From: CALHVX01 sp039198065
GTDB taxonomy: Bacteria > Pseudomonadota > Gammaproteobacteria > Pseudomonadales > Azotimanducaceae
DNA: 64,000 bases
Assembly: GCA_039198065.1 (NCBI GenBank)
Contig: JBCCTU010000007.1
Location: forward strand, 1-64,000
Reading direction: 5' to 3'
The position numbers were made by a program, and so were the translations under genes. Below the pieces are notes generated by a model. That model made no database searches. It saw only the letters and a list, made by a program, of their open reading frames with translations, and was not told where the DNA came from. Shown here one piece after another: positions 14,892 to 24,579 of the stretch. Numbering within the stretch: the first letter of the stretch is position 1; each line of letters starts with the position of its first letter.

Positions 14892-17800
14892 ATGCTAAAG
14901 CTCGTACTGAAACACCTCAAGAAGGCACCAGACAAACCCTGGCTCACGTCGATGATCGCAGTGCTCGCATTCTGCCTCATCCTGTGGGCGCTAGCCCCAC
15001 GACTGGGTCTTCCGTCGTCGTGGCTCTGGCCCATCCTCTGGACCGCACTTATCGGTTGGGCCATCTACGCGATCATCGACTATATGCGGACGAGAAAGCA
15101 GTCCGGCGAGCTGTCAGAGTCGATGGCGGCCTCCGCGGATTCAGCTTTCCAGGTGCAGACGCAGGTCGACTCCTTACGTCAGCGATTCGCCGCGGCGATC
15201 GAAGAGCTTGAGCGCGATCCCGACGGTGACGGGAAGCGCACCCTTATGGCGTTGCCCTGGTACGTAGTTATAGGGCCATCGCAACACGGCAAGTCCGTAC
15301 TCTTGCAGAACAGCGGCGTGCACTTTCCGATGGAGCGCCTAGGTGACGCCGGTCCTGTGCAGGGTACGCTGAACCTCAAGTTCTGGATTGGTAAGGAAGC
15401 GATTTTCGTGGACACCGCCGGCCGCTACGTGTCCCAGGACGTGAATCCGGAGGCAGATCAGGCCGAGTGGCAGACGTTCGTCGACGATGTGCGTAAATAT
15501 CGGCCAAAGACACCGCTGAACGGCATTCTAGCCGTGTTCAGCGCAGAGACATTATCCCAACAACACCTTTACGATCCCACAGCGCTTGAACGGGACGCGC
15601 GCATGTTGCGCCAGCGCATTCAAGAGCTGAATGCGAGCCTGGGCCTCGACCTTCCTGTTTACCTCTTGGTCTCCAAGTGCGACCTAATTGCGGGTTTCAA
15701 CGAGTACTTCCAGGATCTGTCAAGCGACGACATGCGCGGCGTTGTCGTCGGTATCGAGTGTCACGGTAGGACTGCGACTGGCGAATTCGAAGTCTGGCTC
15801 GGCAACCAACTCACCAACATTATCCAGACGCTACGCCGGCGACGCTTGACTCGCCTGCGCAATGAGCCCGATCTGGAACACCGGGTGGAGATTCAGAACT
15901 TCCCTGAGCGCATGGCGCAGCTCACCCAACCGCTCGCCAAATTTTCTGCCATTGCATTTTCCACCGATAACCTGGATCACGCGCTCAACCTGCGCGGAAC
16001 ATACTTCACCAGCGCAACACAAGCTGGACGACCTGTAGACTCGCTACTCAACGCAGTGTCACAGCGATTCGGTTTGAGTCTTGCGGCATCCTCGGAATTC
16101 GGTGGCAGCGGGCGCAGCTATTTCATACGCGATCTGATTCTAAACAAGATCATCCCTGAGCAAGCCATGGTCGGATTTAGCAAGAAATGGCACGATCTCC
16201 GATTTTGGTCGCATTGGTGTATCGCCGGTGCCTGCGGCGCGCTTCTAGTAGGTGTCCTGTTGTCCTGGACCTTAGGCTACCTCAAGAATCGGGATTTCAT
16301 TGAGGAGGTGAAAGCCAATCTGGCGGTGTATCCAGATCACCAGGACAATCGCTATACCGGGAGTAGTTTAAACCCGGTGCTTCAGCGACTAGCCATATTA
16401 CGCAAGGCCTGGTTGTCTGCCCGCAACTCTGACGTACCCTGGTATGGCCTTTTTCTCAACAAGCACGACGACGTAACCCGCGCAGCACTCACGGCCTATC
16501 AGCAGGAATTGGAGAATTTACTGTTCCCACACCTCATTGCACGCATCGAGCAGATTCTCGACGGCAGCGACTGGCAGAGCTACCAGAACTGGCGCGCCTT
16601 TCGCGCGATTATGCGGTTTACGCCAAATCCGCAGGACGAAAGACTCATCAAACCCTACCAGCTGCATTTCGAAGACAGACAGCTGCAGGCCGACTTCATT
16701 GACCTGGTGGCTGATGCATGGGGCGAAGACTTCAAAAGCGACCCTGGCAAAGTGGATAGCCTGCGAGCGCACCTGGAAGTCTACCCCACCCGACCTTCTC
16801 GCCAACACAAGAGCCCGCGGTACACCCAACTGTCGGGACGCTACCGCAACCTGATCGATGAGGACTACCCGCCTCCCTCACTGGCTGGAGGCAATCGGCT
16901 GATGGCCGACATCATCAGCAACGAAACCGTGAACTATCTGCGCTACGCAGACGGCAACGAACCCCTTCCGGACATCGATTTCAGCCGTACGATTCCGCAC
17001 TACAACCGCGTGTTTGCAGGGACGGTGGTTGTGCCGGCATCGCTTACGAAACGCGGATTCGATGAGTATTTCGCCTCCCCGCTTCCAGGCAACAGTCGCG
17101 CCGACGACTTTGTTCAGTACCTGGATATGCAGGCCTGGATCCTTTCGCGGGAATCCTGGTTCGAACGTTTTCGTGCCGGGGAGTTCGTGCCGACGAGTTA
17201 CATCGATGAGCTCTTTGCTACCGCGTACGTAGAACGATGGTCTAGCGTGCAGGACGAAGTTCAGTTTCGCACTTTCAACGCCGAGGCGGCCGACAACATC
17301 AGTCTGCTTGCCGGTCCGCAGTCGCCAGTTATCAACGTGCTTGAGACGGTCACTGCTAACACCCGACTCGAGACCGCTCAGGCTCTCGGTAACGGTTATG
17401 CCGACCGCATCGTTACCGCGTTCGCATCGGTTCACCAAGACCTCGAACGAAAGGATGAAATCCGTAGTCTAATCTCGCCGCTTGTCCTGTACTTTAATCC
17501 GGGATCGACGGCCGACGAGTCCATACGAAACAACCTCGTGCTAGGCACAGGTAGCTTTCAATCTGGACCCATGCGCGCCCTGCTCACACAGCTGACCGAG
17601 CGTGCAGACGACTTTTCCAACCAACGTCAAGTACGGCAGTCTCTCGAAGATCTTGAGGCGAAGCGGGATCGCGCGGCGAGCGCGGCACGGGACTTCTACG
17701 CCAGCGAGATCAAGCAACTCTGTGAGTTTGTACAAGGGCGTAAACCTCTGGCTGATGCATCCGAGAGCGCGGATTCCGGTGACGTCATCGAACTATTCAA

Positions 17801-18377
17801 ACCGGGTGGCTTGATCGAGGAATGGTGGCGGACTTATCTTCGAGAATGGACTGATGCAACGAACTCGCGAAAATGGGTATGGCGCGAGGACGATGAACAC
17901 CTGCCACTGAACCTGGATCCCAGTTACCTTAAGCTGGCGCAGGACGCCCAGGTGGTTCGCAACGGCTTTTTTGCACCTTCCGGCGCCGACGTGAGCGTTG
18001 ACTTGACGGTCAAAGTCGACCGCATGACGTTGCCGGCGACGCAGTTCTTGTTTTCCTCCGGTACCGCTGAGCCACTGCGCTACAGTGGCGGCTCCGTGAT
18101 TCCGACACGCTTCACCTGGCAGCTCGGCCAACGCATCAATTTTCAAGTTTTCAATGCCGCCGGAAACCCAATCGTCCAGAAGACCTTTGAAGGTACATGG
18201 GCGTTGATGGATCTACTTAACCATTTGCGAGCTCACACCGGACGCGAACCTAGCCGTTCAGGCAAACTGAGCGTGAGCTACGTCGAGTCCGGGCTGGAGG
18301 TGGATTTCACACTGGACCTGGATCGTGTGAACCCCCTAAGCGCACAGGCGCGCGGCCTGCGGTGTGCCACCAATTAG
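14892..18377 (+). CDS. tssM: T6SS inner-membrane protein TssM (IcmF)
   Basis: The product has 1161 residues, normal for the family. Two N-terminal membrane helices (about 18-34 and 41-62) are followed by a cytoplasmic NTPase-like domain with Walker A GPSQHGKS near residue 128. A third helix lies near 438-462, and a large periplasmic part ends in the domain that contacts TssJ (LNHLRAHTGREPSRSG region). It forms the trans-envelope channel with TssJ and TssL. The intact P-loop suggests NTP binding, which is not needed in all systems. Confidence 0.95.
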   Translation: MLKLVLKHLKKAPDKPWLTSMIAVLAFCLILWALAPRLGLPSSWLWPILWTALIGWAIYAIIDYMRTRKQSGELSESMAASADSAFQVQTQVDSLRQRFAAAIEELERDPDGDGKRTLMALPWYVVIGPSQHGKSVLLQNSGVHFPMERLGDAGPVQGTLNLKFWIGKEAIFVDTAGRYVSQDVNPEADQAEWQTFVDDVRKYRPKTPLNGILAVFSAETLSQQHLYDPTALERDARMLRQRIQELNASLGLDLPVYLLVSKCDLIAGFNEYFQDLSSDDMRGVVVGIECHGRTATGEFEVWLGNQLTNIIQTLRRRRLTRLRNEPDLEHRVEIQNFPERMAQLTQPLAKFSAIAFSTDNLDHALNLRGTYFTSATQAGRPVDSLLNAVSQRFGLSLAASSEFGGSGRSYFIRDLILNKIIPEQAMVGFSKKWHDLRFWSHWCIAGACGALLVGVLLSWTLGYLKNRDFIEEVKANLAVYPDHQDNRYTGSSLNPVLQRLAILRKAWLSARNSDVPWYGLFLNKHDDVTRAALTAYQQELENLLFPHLIARIEQILDGSDWQSYQNWRAFRAIMRFTPNPQDERLIKPYQLHFEDRQLQADFIDLVADAWGEDFKSDPGKVDSLRAHLEVYPTRPSRQHKSPRYTQLSGRYRNLIDEDYPPPSLAGGNRLMADIISNETVNYLRYADGNEPLPDIDFSRTIPHYNRVFAGTVVVPASLTKRGFDEYFASPLPGNSRADDFVQYLDMQAWILSRESWFERFRAGEFVPTSYIDELFATAYVERWSSVQDEVQFRTFNAEAADNISLLAGPQSPVINVLETVTANTRLETAQALGNGYADRIVTAFASVHQDLERKDEIRSLISPLVLYFNPGSTADESIRNNLVLGTGSFQSGPMRALLTQLTERADDFSNQRQVRQSLEDLEAKRDRAASAARDFYASEIKQLCEFVQGRKPLADASESADSGDVIELFKPGGLIEEWWRTYLREWTDATNSRKWVWREDDEHLPLNLDPSYLKLAQDAQVVRNGFFAPSGADVSVDLTVKVDRMTLPATQFLFSSGTAEPLRYSGGSVIPTRFTWQLGQRINFQVFNAAGNPIVQKTFEGTWALMDLLNHLRAHTGREPSRSGKLSVSYVESGLEVDFTLDLDRVNPLSAQARGLRCATN

Positions 18378-18379
18378 TT

Positions 18380-19129
18380 ATGCGTGTACTCGGCAAAATG
18401 CCTTCGTATCCCGATTACGTGCAGCGCGGTCTATCCGCGGAAGAGGTTGCTAAGTGGCATGAGCTGTTTTCTGCCGCGATGGCGAAAGTGGCGCGAGATC
18501 ATGGTGACGCTTGGTTGCAGACCTACCTGGTTGGACCCATGTGGTACGTGGCGCAGGCCGAAGCGGGACGGTCCAACCGCGCCCTTGTCGGCGTCATGAC
18601 TCCGAGCGTAGATAAAGGTGGCCGCTACTATCCGCTGATGCTGCTGGTAGAAGTTCAAGCACCTTCGCTGCTGGCGGCGTTGGAGCATAATCAGAAGACT
18701 TTGCTGCATCTCGAACAGTTGGCGTTCGATGCACTGGAGTGCGACACCTTACCGCCCAACTCGCTGTTTGATGCGGTAGCTGCTGCACCCAAACGTGCAC
18801 CTTCGAGTCACGACTCCGTAGCAGGTGAGCGGGTGCTAGCCGATTTAAGAGGGTGCCTGTGGATGGAACCCAGGTTGGCGAGTCTCGTCACGGAACCCCC
18901 GCACTACAAGCCTCTTACAGGGTTCCACGAATCCTTGCTACCAAAAGACATCGACCTGCTTCAGCAAGCCCTGACCCGGGCACAGGGGACACAGCATACT
19001 TTGTGGATTTCCAGGCCGAGCGAGAGCTTTTCGCAATACGTTGTGCTGACACAGCGATATCCGTCTGCTCCGCAGATGGCTAGTATGTTGGGCGCGAATC
19101 AAGTCAGAACAAACGAGGCGCTGTCGTGA
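18380..19129 (+). CDS. tagF: T6SS regulator TagF
   Basis: This encodes 249 residues. I chose the ATG at 18380, just after the tssM stop; an in-frame ATG at 18362 would overlap tssM. The N-terminal VLGKMPSYPDYVQRGL and following pattern match the TagF domain (usual form GKxPxxGDFxxRxL). In Pseudomonas TagF represses T6SS post-translationally, independently of or together with the phosphorylation pathway, by binding the FHA protein. Its stop overlaps the start of the phosphatase gene; the two domains are fused in some species. Confidence 0.85.
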   Translation: MRVLGKMPSYPDYVQRGLSAEEVAKWHELFSAAMAKVARDHGDAWLQTYLVGPMWYVAQAEAGRSNRALVGVMTPSVDKGGRYYPLMLLVEVQAPSLLAALEHNQKTLLHLEQLAFDALECDTLPPNSLFDAVAAAPKRAPSSHDSVAGERVLADLRGCLWMEPRLASLVTEPPHYKPLTGFHESLLPKDIDLLQQALTRAQGTQHTLWISRPSESFSQYVVLTQRYPSAPQMASMLGANQVRTNEALS

Positions 19130-19845
19130 AGATGCAGTGGACCTCTGCAGCGCAAACGCATACCGGCAACGTGCGAGATCACAATGAAGATAGCGTGATC
19201 AGCCTGCCCAGCGTCGGTGTGTGGGCCGTGGCCGATGGCCTGGGTGGCCATTCCAAGGGCGACGTCGCGAGCAGGACCGTGGTCGACTACCTGTCTACCG
19301 TCGACTTCGATACGCAGCAAGACAGCGCGGTCACCCAATTTTACCAGGCGGTGCTGGATGCCCATACAGCGCTAGTCGCGCTGGGTGACAAAGAGCAGGA
19401 CATGACCGGTTCCACTGTGGTCGGTATCGTCGCGCTCGAAACCAGCATCGCCATCCTGCACGCGGGGGATTCCCGGGCCTATCTGTGGCGCAACGGCAGA
19501 CTTAGCCGGGAAACCAAAGACCACACACTGGTCACAGATCTGCTGCGAGCGGGCCAGCTCACCCCGGAAGAGGCAGCCCACCACCAATCAGGCCACGTCC
19601 TGTCGCGCGCCATCGGCCAACCCGAGCCATTGGAACTCGAGATCGCGGAAGTCAACATCAAGGGAGGCGACCGCGTTCTTTTGTGCAGCGACGGCTTGTA
19701 CGGCGAACTGGCCGATGCCGAGATTGGCGTCCACCTTAGCGAAGGTAGAGTTGCCAACTCGGTGATGCGGCTAATCCAGGAAGCATTGAACAGGCGTTGC
19801 CCCGACAACGTATCGGCCATAGTAGTCGACTTCAGCTACGCCTAG
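19126..19845 (+). CDS. pppA: PP2C-family protein phosphatase (PppA of the T6SS switch)
   Basis: This encodes 239 residues. A GTG at 19126 overlaps the tagF stop. All PP2C metal motifs are present: RDHNEDS near residue 19, ADGLGGH near 36, GSTVVG, HAGDSRAYLWR, and a C-terminal CSDGLYGEL and DNVSAIVVDF. It removes phosphate from threonine using two Mn/Mg ions. Beside tagF and tagH, the likely substrate is the phosphorylated FHA protein, so this enzyme should turn the system off. Confidence 0.9.
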   Translation: MKMQWTSAAQTHTGNVRDHNEDSVISLPSVGVWAVADGLGGHSKGDVASRTVVDYLSTVDFDTQQDSAVTQFYQAVLDAHTALVALGDKEQDMTGSTVVGIVALETSIAILHAGDSRAYLWRNGRLSRETKDHTLVTDLLRAGQLTPEEAAHHQSGHVLSRAIGQPEPLELEIAEVNIKGGDRVLLCSDGLYGELADAEIGVHLSEGRVANSVMRLIQEALNRRCPDNVSAIVVDFSYA

Positions 19846-19856
19846 CGGGTGTACCC

Positions 19857-22052
19857 ATGGCAGACCTGGCAGCTCTCAACGACACCGCCGCGCTCAAAGA
19901 GTATCTCCTGAAACCCGTATCAAACGGTAAACCCACGGGCGACCCGAAGCAGATCCTCGAGCGATTCCAGGACATAAAGACCCAGGTCGAAGACCTGAAA
20001 GGCGAAGGCAAGCCGGAAGCCTGGGAGCAGATTGTCAGGACCACCGCGGCGTTCCTGCACGGGACGGCCAAAGATCTGCGAGTCCTATCGTATCTCTGCG
20101 ATGGATTACCGCGGCTGCAGGGCGTCGACGGCGTTCTCCGATCGTTGGTGTGCCTCACCGCGCTGCTGGAGAAGTATCCGAACACACTGTTGCCGGCCAA
20201 AGCGTTTTCTCGCCAACGCAGCGTGCAAGGCATATGCGACAACCTTGCGCGTGTCATTGGCCCTCTTAAGCCGAACCCGGAGGAACTGGAGACCCTTCTC
20301 GCCGCGGTCGCGGGATTGCAAACCGCCATGAACGCCGAAGATGTAGGCACCTACGATGGCGAAGAACTGAGTAAGCTGCGCGACGCGCTGGTTCCTTCTA
20401 CAAAGTCAGTGCCGGGGGGCGCAGAATCTGAAGAGGACGCCATCGACAGCGCCGTGGAGCCCGAACTCACCACCTTAGAATCGGAACTCGCCGAATATGT
20501 ACGGATCGGTTCACATCCGGTCTCCGAGGAACTCCCAGCGGGCGAAGATATCAGCGACAGCGACGCATACCAGCTGCTCTACGACGCCTACGCAGCGATC
20601 GACTCACCAACGCGCAGTACGGATTTCGCTAGCATGCAATTGCAGGGGCTAGACCTCCTGGAAAACCATTGCAAAGACCTAAATGTTCTGCTGTATACCA
20701 CGACCGCCCTGGCCACCCAGGAAGGAATCGTCGGTATGCTTAAGGGCCTCAAGCTTCTGCAGGCCATTGTCACAAGCTACCCGGTTGGCGTAAGCCCCTT
20801 GCGCTCAATTGCTAGAGAGCGGTCGATCTCGGCACTAAATAACCGCCTAAAAAAGGTCCTCAACGTCGTGCCAACCAACGACATCGATTTGGCGCAGCTC
20901 AAGGTGCTCGACGAACTGTGCACCGAGATCGACAACTTCACAGAGGAGAGCGACGAACTTGGCGTCAAACAACGCTTTTTCGGCTCGCTCCTGCAACGAG
21001 TTCGCCAACGCGGCACTGATCTGATGGTGGCACAGCGTGTGGTGGAGCCAGAGCCGAAGAAGTCGCCGCCACGTAAGGCCCAAGACGTTCACAAAGAGAT
21101 GCCACAGTCCACGCCTGATGCTGGTTCTGGTGGCGACTTACCGGCCACGCCCGCGGTCGTGTCACGTGGTTCGGTACTTGAGCTGAGCAAGGGGGGCGAA
21201 GCGTACATTTTCAGCGTCGCTGACCAGCTCAGAACACTTAACGCCGGTGATCCGCACGCCTACCGCCTCCCTCGCCTCTGGATCTGGATGCGCCTTGTTG
21301 CGCCCGAATCCGGCGCAATTCCAGCGCCGCCCAACGTGGACGACGTGCTTACGCAGCTTGAGACTGCGCGCGCCAATGGACAATGGGAGCAGGTGGTCGA
21401 TATAAGCAACCGTGAGGCGTTATCGCGACCATTCTGGCTGTCATTGAACCGCGTCGTCGCCGAAGGTTTGGCCAACCTAGGCCACTCGACGGCCGCCGAC
21501 GCGATTGCGCTGGAGCTCAACGCGCTGCTCGAACGACTGCCCGAATTAGCCAATACAACCTTCGCGAAGGATTTCCCGATGTTAGACAGCGAGGCTACGA
21601 ACTGGCTGGAGAAAGTCAAAGGTAGCCGCGATGGGTCGACTTCTTCCGTTAGTCTCGACACATCCGAACAGGTCATCATCGCAGCACGGGAGAAAATTGC
21701 GGCTAAAGAGATCGACGCAGCGCTCATGATGCTTGCCGGGCAGGAGCTGACCTTGCGCGCCCGGCGCGATCAGTTTCTCTGGCGCGTAGAACAACTCAAG
21801 ATCATGACCAGCGTTGCCCTGTATGCCGCAGCTACGGCCCAACTAGACAAACTCGACCGCGAAATCGATGAGTTCAACCTGGAAGTTTGGGAGCCCGATC
21901 TAGTGTTGACGGCAACCCGAGCAGCCATCGAGCTGAAAACCGCCGCGGCCAAGGTCAAATCACCGCTTACCGAGCTTGCACCGCTGCTCGACAGCGCTAC
22001 AGCCCGGCTCTGGCGTCTGGACCCCGCGGCGGCGCTCAAACTCCCGCGTTAA
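19857..22052 (+). CDS. tssA: T6SS protein TssA, long form with duplicated ImpA-type domain
   Basis: This encodes 731 residues from the ATG at 19857; an in-frame start 60 bases earlier lies inside pppA. The N-terminal ImpA domain (about 45-140, KDLRVLSY ... YPNTLLP ... RQRSVQGI) appears to be repeated at about 247-345 (KDLNVLLY ... YPVGVSP ... RERSISAL). The C-terminal part (about 450-731) is the helical VasJ-like region. TssA caps and primes the growing tail sheath or stabilises the baseplate. Usual lengths are 350-550 residues, so the duplication explains the extra size. Confidence 0.85.
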   Translation: MADLAALNDTAALKEYLLKPVSNGKPTGDPKQILERFQDIKTQVEDLKGEGKPEAWEQIVRTTAAFLHGTAKDLRVLSYLCDGLPRLQGVDGVLRSLVCLTALLEKYPNTLLPAKAFSRQRSVQGICDNLARVIGPLKPNPEELETLLAAVAGLQTAMNAEDVGTYDGEELSKLRDALVPSTKSVPGGAESEEDAIDSAVEPELTTLESELAEYVRIGSHPVSEELPAGEDISDSDAYQLLYDAYAAIDSPTRSTDFASMQLQGLDLLENHCKDLNVLLYTTTALATQEGIVGMLKGLKLLQAIVTSYPVGVSPLRSIARERSISALNNRLKKVLNVVPTNDIDLAQLKVLDELCTEIDNFTEESDELGVKQRFFGSLLQRVRQRGTDLMVAQRVVEPEPKKSPPRKAQDVHKEMPQSTPDAGSGGDLPATPAVVSRGSVLELSKGGEAYIFSVADQLRTLNAGDPHAYRLPRLWIWMRLVAPESGAIPAPPNVDDVLTQLETARANGQWEQVVDISNREALSRPFWLSLNRVVAEGLANLGHSTAADAIALELNALLERLPELANTTFAKDFPMLDSEATNWLEKVKGSRDGSTSSVSLDTSEQVIIAAREKIAAKEIDAALMMLAGQELTLRARRDQFLWRVEQLKIMTSVALYAAATAQLDKLDREIDEFNLEVWEPDLVLTATRAAIELKTAAAKVKSPLTELAPLLDSATARLWRLDPAAALKLPR

Positions 22053-22116
22053 GGCACTTGACTTAATGCCGATAGTGATGGGTTACTGTTTAACAAGAAG
22101 CTAGGGAGGAAAAACT

Positions 22117-22611
22117 GTGGCTGATCAATCAATTGCGCCAAAGACCCGAATGAACATCAAGATCGATCAGAACCAGGGTATGTCCGAGCAAAATGAGCTT
22201 CCTCTAAAGATGCTCATGATAGGCGACTACACCAAGAAGGACGACGATACGCCGGTTCAAAAACGCGAGATTGTCAGCGTCGACAAGAACAACTTCAAAA
22301 AGGTGATGTCCGAGATGGGATTAAGGCTGCAGGTGCAGGTACCAGATCGGCTTACCGGCGAGGAAGATCGTGAACACGCGGTTAACGTGAAACTCGAAAG
22401 CCTTGATGACTTCAAGCCAGACAACCTCATTCCACAAGTCGCCGAGTCCGTACCGGAATTGAAACAACTTGTAGAGCTAAGAAACGCGCTTGTCGCGCTA
22501 AAAGGACCTTTGCTCGAAACACCTGAGTTCCGTAAGCGTCTGCAGGAAATCTTTAGCGACGAATCTTCGCGCAATCGAATTCTCGAAGAACTTGATCTAC
22601 GCAACAAGTGA
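22117..22611 (+). CDS. tssB: T6SS sheath small subunit TssB
   Basis: The product has 164 residues and starts at a GTG with GGGAGG upstream. IKIDQNQGMSEQNELPLKMLMIGDYT and FKKVMSEMGLRLQVQVPD are typical of TssB/VipA, which pairs with TssC to build the contractile sheath. It follows a 64-base gap after tssA, larger than most gaps here, so an extra promoter is possible; a TTGACT near 22058 has no clear -10. Confidence 0.9.
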   Translation: MADQSIAPKTRMNIKIDQNQGMSEQNELPLKMLMIGDYTKKDDDTPVQKREIVSVDKNNFKKVMSEMGLRLQVQVPDRLTGEEDREHAVNVKLESLDDFKPDNLIPQVAESVPELKQLVELRNALVALKGPLLETPEFRKRLQEIFSDESSRNRILEELDLRNK

Positions 22612-22648
22612 TCGCGGCCAAAGACTGCGATAGTCCAAGGAGGACAAC

Positions 22649-24130
22649 ATGAGCGATCAAAGCACAGACAATCGGCCGGATTCTCAACACGAGCTGCAGG
22701 AAATCGACGAAATCTCGGAGATTGCTAAGCTCTCCGGGCTTCAACGCGGCCAGGACGGCTATATAGAAACCTATACGGCCATCGAACAGGTCCTGCAGAA
22801 CCTCTCACCCGGCGAGACGTTGGACCGCAAGAAAGCAGACGCCATGATCGCGGAAATCGACCAAAAGATCGGAGCGCAAATCGACGAGGTTCTGCACAAC
22901 GAAGACTTTCAGGAGCTAGAGTCGGCCTGGCGGGGTCTCAAATACGTTGTCGACAACACCGATTTCCGACAGAACATCAAAATCGATGTGCTGAACGTCA
23001 GTAAAGAAGATCTGGCAGAAGACTTCGCAGATTCGCCCGAAGTGCCACAATCCGGCTTGTACCATCACGTCTACTCTTCCGAATACGGCACATTCGGCGG
23101 CAAGCCTTACGGTGCCATTGTTGGCAACTATTCGCTGAGCCCGAGTAATCCAGACGTGCAGCTGATGCGGGGCATCGCAAGCGTGTCTGCCATGTCTCAT
23201 GCACCATTCATCGCTGCTGCAGACTCGGACTTCTTCCCAAACATGGACGGCGATTTTTCCAAGTTGACCGATCTGAAGGACATCGCGGCGTCCTTCGAAT
23301 CACCTCGGTATACCAAATGGCGTGAGTTTCGCAAAACGGAAGACGCTCGATACATCGGGCTCACCATGCCGCGCTTCCTTCTGCGTCTGCCGTATGACCC
23401 CGAGCAGAATCCGGTCAAAGAATACGCTTACTCCGAGGACGTGAGCCAGGATCACAACAACTACTTGTGGGGAAACGCTTCCTACGCGTTCGCTAGTTGC
23501 CTGACCAAAAGCTTCGAAAAATACCGCTGGTGCTCCAACATCATCGGTCCTCAGGGTGGAGGCCGCGTTGACAACCTCAACGTGCACCTGTTCGAGTCGA
23601 AAGGTCAGGTCGAGCAGAAGATCCCTACTGAAACGATCATTCCGGACCGTACCAGCTACGAGCTTGCAGAATTGGGCTTCATCAGCCTCGATATACGCAA
23701 GGGTGAAGCGGACGCCGCGTTCTTCAGTGCCAACTCAGCCCAGGAACCCAAGTTCTTTGCCAACACTGAAGAAGGTCGTATGGCAGAGGCCAACTACAAA
23801 CTGGGCACCCAGCTGCCATACATCTTCATGCTGACTAGGGTTGCACACTATCTGAAGGTGTTGCAGCAGGAAGAACTCGGCAAAAATACCAGTCGCGCCA
23901 AGTTGCAGTCAAAGCTCGACAACTGGATTCGACAATATGTACACGCTGCCGACGACGCGCCCGACAACGTGCTCGCGAAATATCCGTTTCGTGAAGCCAA
24001 GATCAGCGTGGAAGACATCGAAACTGATCCGGGCTGGTACAAAGTTGGGATCAGATTGCGCCCCGGATTTAAGTACATGGGCGCATATTTCGACCTGTCG
24101 CTAGTGTCCAAAATGGAAAGCACTGAGTGA
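22649..24130 (+). CDS. tssC: T6SS sheath large subunit TssC
   Basis: This encodes 493 residues, the standard length. The start at 22649 has AAGGAGG in front. Family landmarks are ESAWRGLKYVVDNTDF near residue 88, the gating region GLYHHVYSSEYGTFGGKPYG, PRFLLRLPYDP, and the C-terminal IRLRPGFKYMGAYFDLSLVSK. With TssB it forms the sheath that contracts to drive the Hcp tube out and is recycled by ClpV. Confidence 0.95.
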   Translation: MSDQSTDNRPDSQHELQEIDEISEIAKLSGLQRGQDGYIETYTAIEQVLQNLSPGETLDRKKADAMIAEIDQKIGAQIDEVLHNEDFQELESAWRGLKYVVDNTDFRQNIKIDVLNVSKEDLAEDFADSPEVPQSGLYHHVYSSEYGTFGGKPYGAIVGNYSLSPSNPDVQLMRGIASVSAMSHAPFIAAADSDFFPNMDGDFSKLTDLKDIAASFESPRYTKWREFRKTEDARYIGLTMPRFLLRLPYDPEQNPVKEYAYSEDVSQDHNNYLWGNASYAFASCLTKSFEKYRWCSNIIGPQGGGRVDNLNVHLFESKGQVEQKIPTETIIPDRTSYELAELGFISLDIRKGEADAAFFSANSAQEPKFFANTEEGRMAEANYKLGTQLPYIFMLTRVAHYLKVLQQEELGKNTSRAKLQSKLDNWIRQYVHAADDAPDNVLAKYPFREAKISVEDIETDPGWYKVGIRLRPGFKYMGAYFDLSLVSKMESTE

Positions 24131-24153
24131 TCTAACCACTTTGTTTCAACCTC

Positions 24154-24579
24154 ATGCCGTCCGGATCAAGACCAAGGCTCTTCGAGCGTCTCGAGACCGC
24201 CCAGAGCGGTAGTCGCCGACGTAGCTATGCGCTTCGCACAGACGACGTGTTCGAGTCCATCCAGGCCCATCTGATGGAAATTTTCAGCGTACGTCAGGGG
24301 ACCGTCGAGGCACGGCCTGACTACGGATTACCCGATTTTTCCGGGCGCTTCAGTACTGATGAGAAGCAGATGCGCAAGGTGACTCGCGAGATCGAATATG
24401 TGATTGAGCAGTTCGAACCCCGCCTGCATTCACCAGAAGTCACCTATCTCGGCACCGAGCACGAAGTGTTCGCATTTCGCGTCACCGGTCAGGTTGCAAT
24501 CGACGAGGGGCTGCAAACTATCCAGCTTCGCACCGTGATGGACAGGGACAACCTGGTATCGGTGAGAACTGACAGATGA
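24154..24579 (+). CDS. tssE: T6SS baseplate protein TssE (gp25-like)
   Basis: This encodes 141 residues. An Arg-rich N-terminus is followed by the gp25/GpW-like domain, with RPDYGLPDFS (near residue 55) as its best marker and REIEYVIEQFEPRL after it. TssE starts sheath assembly at the baseplate. The stop overlaps the tssF start (ATGA). Confidence 0.9.
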   Translation: MPSGSRPRLFERLETAQSGSRRRSYALRTDDVFESIQAHLMEIFSVRQGTVEARPDYGLPDFSGRFSTDEKQMRKVTREIEYVIEQFEPRLHSPEVTYLGTEHEVFAFRVTGQVAIDEGLQTIQLRTVMDRDNLVSVRTDR

